In this document: positions 61,137 through 64,000 of the stretch, in pieces
Numbering within the stretch: the first letter of the stretch is position 1
Layout: every line of letters starts with the position of its first letter
Source of the DNA: Methanomicrobiaceae archaeon
GTDB lineage: Archaea > Halobacteriota > Methanomicrobia > Methanomicrobiales > Methanomicrobiaceae
Assembly (NCBI GenBank): GCA_016928355.1
Contig: JAFGKW010000036.1
Coordinates: forward strand, 1 to 64,000
Reading direction: 5' to 3'
DNA: 64,000 bases
The notes under the pieces: model-generated
Database searches by the model: none
Told to the model about the DNA's origin: nothing
What the model saw: the letters and a program-made list of their open reading frames with translations, nothing else
Translations under genes and position numbers: made by a program

Positions 61137-61358
61137 CAGATCGAACAGAGCTCGGCTAAGGATATAATAAGGAACATCCCGGATATAAACCGGAGGCAGG
61201 CGGAGATTCTCGGGGAGATGATGGAGACCCGGGGTGTCGTCTACGAGACGGCAAGAACCGATCTCCTGGCGCTTGCAGATCTCGGTTATATCAGGAAGGA
61301 GAAGCGAGGAAGGGAGTTTGTTTTCCGGTTTGATGAAGGGTGTGGGTTGGGAGGGTGA
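61137..61358 (+). pseudogene. C-terminal fragment of a second Fic gene
   Basis: An open frame without start reads S-S-A-K-D-I-I-R-N-I-P-D-I-N-R-R-Q-A-E-I-L, then V-Y-E-T-A-R-T-D-L-L-A-L-A-D-L-G-Y-I, ending at TGA 61356. This matches the C-terminal winged helix of the upstream Fic protein (R-Q-A-N-V-I... T-A-R-N-D-L-F-H-L-E-K-S-G-Y-L), with about 12 residues missing. It is the leftover of a tandem or replaced Fic gene. Confidence 0.7.
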
Positions 61359-61449
61359 TTATCACTCTCAAAGTTTTATTTAGAGAGAAAGGGGGGACGT
61401 TTCCCCCTCCCAAAAAACCCAAATACCACCGCCTTCAAACATCCATCCA

Positions 61450-61617
61450 ATGGAATACACAACAAGAGAAATTATCATCTTCGTGGCATCGGCCGTCGCG
61501 ATCCTCGCAAGCCTTGTAAACATCCTCCAGGGTGCGACCGGAACGGGACTCTGGGTCTCCGTGTTCGTGGTCATGATGTTTCTGATCGTGATTGTCATGA
61601 CAGCGAAGAAGGCGTGA
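61450..61617 (+). CDS. 55-residue two-helix membrane protein
   Basis: M-E-Y-T-T-R-E-I-I-I-F, then two hydrophobic segments (about 9-26 and 34-51) separated by G-A-T-G-T-G, ending T-A-K-K-A. Composition and clean topology are protein-like, although the ribosome binding site is weak. It is short of the usual length cutoffs, and opposite-strand frames through it are not protein-like. No homologue is recalled. Confidence 0.55.
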   Translation: MEYTTREIIIFVASAVAILASLVNILQGATGTGLWVSVFVVMMFLIVIVMTAKKA

Positions 61618-61697
61618 GGGAAAAAAACTCTGTTCTTCACCGGGAATTAAAAAGAGTACAGGTAATAAATCCTGCAAAAGGAGTTTCGTGTTGCAGT

Positions 61698-63137
61698 TTA
61701 ATGGTTCTCATCGTTAAACCGGTAACCGCCTTTCGGCACCCTGATCTCGAAGTTGACTCCCTCCCCCTCTCTTCCTTTCTCGGTAATCTCGATGCCGGTT
61801 ATTGAGAGTATCTCCCTCGAGAGAAAGAGCCCGATCCCCTGGATCTTCTCATCCTGGTATTTTTCAAATATTGAATCCTTTTTTCCGGCAGGAATCCCCC
61901 TCCCGTCGTCTTTGTAAACGATCGTGAGAGAGTCAGGACCCTCCCTGAAACTGAGCGAGACAACTGTTACATGCTCCCCGTGAATTACAGAATTGTCTGC
62001 AAGTGCGAAGAAAACATCTTCAAGGGAAGGATCTGCAAAGATCTCCACTCCCCTTAAATCCGTCCTGTGAGAAATATGCGAGGCCGTAAAGTCGATATGG
62101 GATATTGCAAATAAAAAGACCTGTTCCACATTCTGCCAAAGAGCCGGCTTAAGACCAAGATTCTGGTATCTCCTGGCAAATTCAAGCGATTCATTGACAT
62201 TTTTTATTATCGAGATCTCCTTCTCAATATATTTTTGAATATTGCCATCCTTCGTGAGCTGATTCTGGAGTTCAATATAGCCGTAAAGCGAGAAGACGGC
62301 ATTCTGGATATCATTAAACGTTACCTTGTTTAAAAGGTTGATTTTCTCGTTTGCACGCTCCAGTGCAGCCTGTGCCATCATCTGCTCTGTAATATCCCTG
62401 CATACAACAAGGACGAAACTGCTGCCATCGGCCCTCCGCATGGCCCTCACTGCCTCTCCAACCCAGATAACGGTACCGTCCTTCCTGACCTTGCGGAACT
62501 TCCAGGAATTGATAATCCCTTTATTTTCAAGGCATTGCCTGAGATTCTTCTCCACCGCCGCTCTGTCGTCAGGATAGAAGAGGTTGAGAACGGGGCCGCC
62601 CGCCAGCTCCCCGGCGGTATATCCGAGCTGCGAAGCCCCGAACTCATTGACCGAGAGGATCTTTCCTTCTTCATCGAGAGTAAAGTACATCGAAGGATTT
62701 TCGTCATATAAAGCTCTGAACCGCTCTTCGCTCTTTTTGAGCTCCTCTTCCGCCTTTTGCAGTTCATCAAAGTTCTGTTTCAGCTCCTCCTCGTCAGCAG
62801 CAAGCTGTTCATAAGCCCGGTTCAGATCATCATGCTTTCTGCGGGTCTCCTCTTCCGCCTTCCGGCGGTCCATTACCTCACGGGCAATGAAGAAGAAACC
62901 GGCGAATACAAGAATATAGGCGATAATCCTGACAACCACGAGAACAGGCTCGAATAATTCCTTAAGGCCGAAGATCAGTGAGATGTGAGAAATCCCAAAA
63001 AGAAGGAAAGCGGAACCGATAATCAGGGGTGTCCCGCTGTCTGTCTTCCTGTACCACCAGATGCTGATTAAAACAATCCCTGCACAGAAGATCAGGTTAA
63101 TGAAACTTATAAAATCAAAGACAAAAGCCATATTCAT
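61698..63137 (-). CDS. Membrane PAS sensor with His-less kinase core
   Basis: 479 residues. Three membrane segments (about 5-25, 36-56, 66-90) resembling a compact 3TM sensor, a coiled coil (95-150), one PAS domain (150-265), then K-V-T-F-N-D-I-Q-N with Asn275 where the H-box His is expected. The HATPase keeps most motifs (A-D-N-S-V-I-H-G, D-D-G-R-G-I-P, G-I-G-L-F-L). So ATP may still be bound, but self-phosphorylation at the usual site is impossible. Its start overlaps the stop of the upstream PAS gene (ATGA-type), so they are co-translated. Confidence 0.85.
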   Translation of the reverse strand: MNMAFVFDFISFINLIFCAGIVLISIWWYRKTDSGTPLIIGSAFLLFGISHISLIFGLKELFEPVLVVVRIIAYILVFAGFFFIAREVMDRRKAEEETRRKHDDLNRAYEQLAADEEELKQNFDELQKAEEELKKSEERFRALYDENPSMYFTLDEEGKILSVNEFGASQLGYTAGELAGGPVLNLFYPDDRAAVEKNLRQCLENKGIINSWKFRKVRKDGTVIWVGEAVRAMRRADGSSFVLVVCRDITEQMMAQAALERANEKINLLNKVTFNDIQNAVFSLYGYIELQNQLTKDGNIQKYIEKEISIIKNVNESLEFARRYQNLGLKPALWQNVEQVFLFAISHIDFTASHISHRTDLRGVEIFADPSLEDVFFALADNSVIHGEHVTVVSLSFREGPDSLTIVYKDDGRGIPAGKKDSIFEKYQDEKIQGIGLFLSREILSITGIEITEKGREGEGVNFEIRVPKGGYRFNDENH

Positions 63138-64000
63138 CCTCCATTCTGTTCTCTCAGGATTGCCTGAACTGCAGTGACTTTCCCGTTCTTGGTCAGCCGT
63201 GAGAGACGAACTTCACAACCGGCCGTGGAGCCGTCTTTGCGGACAGCTTTTATTCCGAAGGCGGGCGGTTTTTCTCCTGAGATAATTTTGCTAATATTTG
63301 AAATAAGTAATGCAGCAGAATCCTCTGTCATTATTCCTGAATTGTTAACGTATTTTCCAAGGATTGCGGTTCTTGAATGCCCTGTATCTCTCTCGAAAGT
63401 ACTGTTCAGTTCTGTTATGGTGCCATCAGGCTCAAAAATTATAATCATGTCACATGCATTCTCAAAGAGTCTTTTATATCGCTCTTCACTAATCCTGCAT
63501 GCCTCCTCCGCTTTTTTTAGTTCTGTGGCATCAAATATGACACCTCTCACTCCCACAGCCCTGTTCTTCCTGATTATCGCATTTGCAAAGATCATTACGG
63601 GAAAGATTGTTCCGTCCTTCCTTACCGCCATATATTCAGTACCTGCAGTATTATCACCCTGCAGAATATTATTTATTTTTTCAATTCCCCTTTCACGATC
63701 TTCCGGAACCAGCATATCAATGGCATTTAACCCCCGTTCAAGATCTGCCGGGGTGTAACCGAAGGCCTCAAATGCCGCATGGTTGGCTGAAATAATAATC
63801 CCTTTTTCATCGGTCTCAAAGACGCACTGCGGCAGCATCTCTATAAGATCACGGTATCTTCTCTCGGAATCCAGAAGTTTTTGTTCAATCTTCTTTCTGT
63901 CGGTGACATCACGCAGGATTCCGGATATTCCGGTGATCTCACCTTTTTCATTTATTACTGCACCGCCATTGTCCTCCATCCAGAAGATGTTGCCGGATTT
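63134..64000 (-). CDS. PAS-domain sensor protein, 5' end beyond the window
   Basis: Partial: 289 codons, open to the window edge. It contains the end of one PAS domain (G-N-I-F-W-M-E-D-N-G, D-V-T-D-R-K-K) and two further PAS domains (about 45-165 and 170-285). It ends L-R-E-Q-N-G-G just before overlapping the start of the His-less kinase gene, with no kinase domain of its own. The pair may form one split sensor: PAS input here, kinase-like core in the next gene (inference). Confidence 0.8.
   Translation of the reverse strand, partial: KSGNIFWMEDNGGAVINEKGEITGISGILRDVTDRKKIEQKLLDSERRYRDLIEMLPQCVFETDEKGIIISANHAAFEAFGYTPADLERGLNAIDMLVPEDRERGIEKINNILQGDNTAGTEYMAVRKDGTIFPVMIFANAIIRKNRAVGVRGVIFDATELKKAEEACRISEERYKRLFENACDMIIIFEPDGTITELNSTFERDTGHSRTAILGKYVNNSGIMTEDSAALLISNISKIISGEKPPAFGIKAVRKDGSTAGCEVRLSRLTKNGKVTAVQAILREQNGG

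Noticed and set aside
1-64000. CRISPR array or insertion sequence
   Set aside because: No regularly spaced direct repeats, cas genes, transposase motifs or terminal inverted repeats were seen by eye.

Overview
The window reads as chromosome of a methanogenic archaeon, most likely of the order Methanomicrobiales (inference). The grounds are an Orc1/Cdc6 initiator with archaeal origin recognition boxes, Hel308, a KEOPS Cgi121 subunit, RIO1 kinase, a Pno1-type KH protein, archaeal TyrRS, archaeal type IV pilins, an MEDS-domain kinase, and many orphan sensor kinases with the 'RHDI' type H-box. No rRNA, tRNA, CRISPR array or insertion sequence was recognised.

Layout. 0.3-5 kb: a kinase-like membrane sensor, a PHP phosphoesterase and a UPF0182 membrane protein. 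5-13 kb: the replication origin neighbourhood. Orc1/Cdc6, an Lrp-type regulator and an aminotransferase lie together, followed by Cgi121, Hel308 and the KH protein. Six ORB-like elements (TTCCAGTGGAA plus a G-run) sit in three intergenic islands, with an AT-rich candidate unwinding element between an outward-facing pair. 13-20 kb: a serine beta-lactamase-like protein, a membrane protein/XRE regulator pair behind tandem palindromes, a 7TM kinase, an MFS exporter, a voltage-gated-type K+ channel and a lipoprotein. 20.2-22.4 kb: a small defence-like island with a RelE-type toxin pair, an HsdS remnant, an MNT/HEPN pair and an unidentified gene scrap.

22.5-42.6 kb: large sensor kinases alternate with single genes for an exported glycosidase-like protein, RIO1, a Cache-HAMP sensor with a PATAN-like partner, TyrRS, a broken HEPN gene, an anion permease with a damaged start, a SpoIIAA-like protein and a photolyase. 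43.1-50.4 kb: a type IV pilus-like secretion cluster (transglutaminase-like protein, anchored exoprotein, ATPase, TadC-like platform, two pilin-like proteins). 51.6-59.7 kb: a metal-transport and methyltransferase region with a radical SAM/TroA-like gene ruined by frameshifts, a FetAB-type ABC system, twin methyltransferases, an ADP-ribosylglycohydrolase, a ModF-like ATPase and an isoprenylcysteine-methyltransferase-like protein. 59.8-64 kb: a Fic protein behind a long inverted repeat, the tail of a second Fic gene, a small membrane protein and two PAS sensors, the last cut by the window edge.

Themes. First, a replication origin linked to a helicase gene whose promoter carries ORBs. Second, dense orphan signalling: eight PAS/kinase-type sensors and only one receiver domain. 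Three of these sensors lack the phospho-accepting histidine, having Asp, Ser or Asn there. Third, toxin/defence remnants with strong palindromes at their promoters. Domain assignments rest on motifs read by eye; no database search was run.
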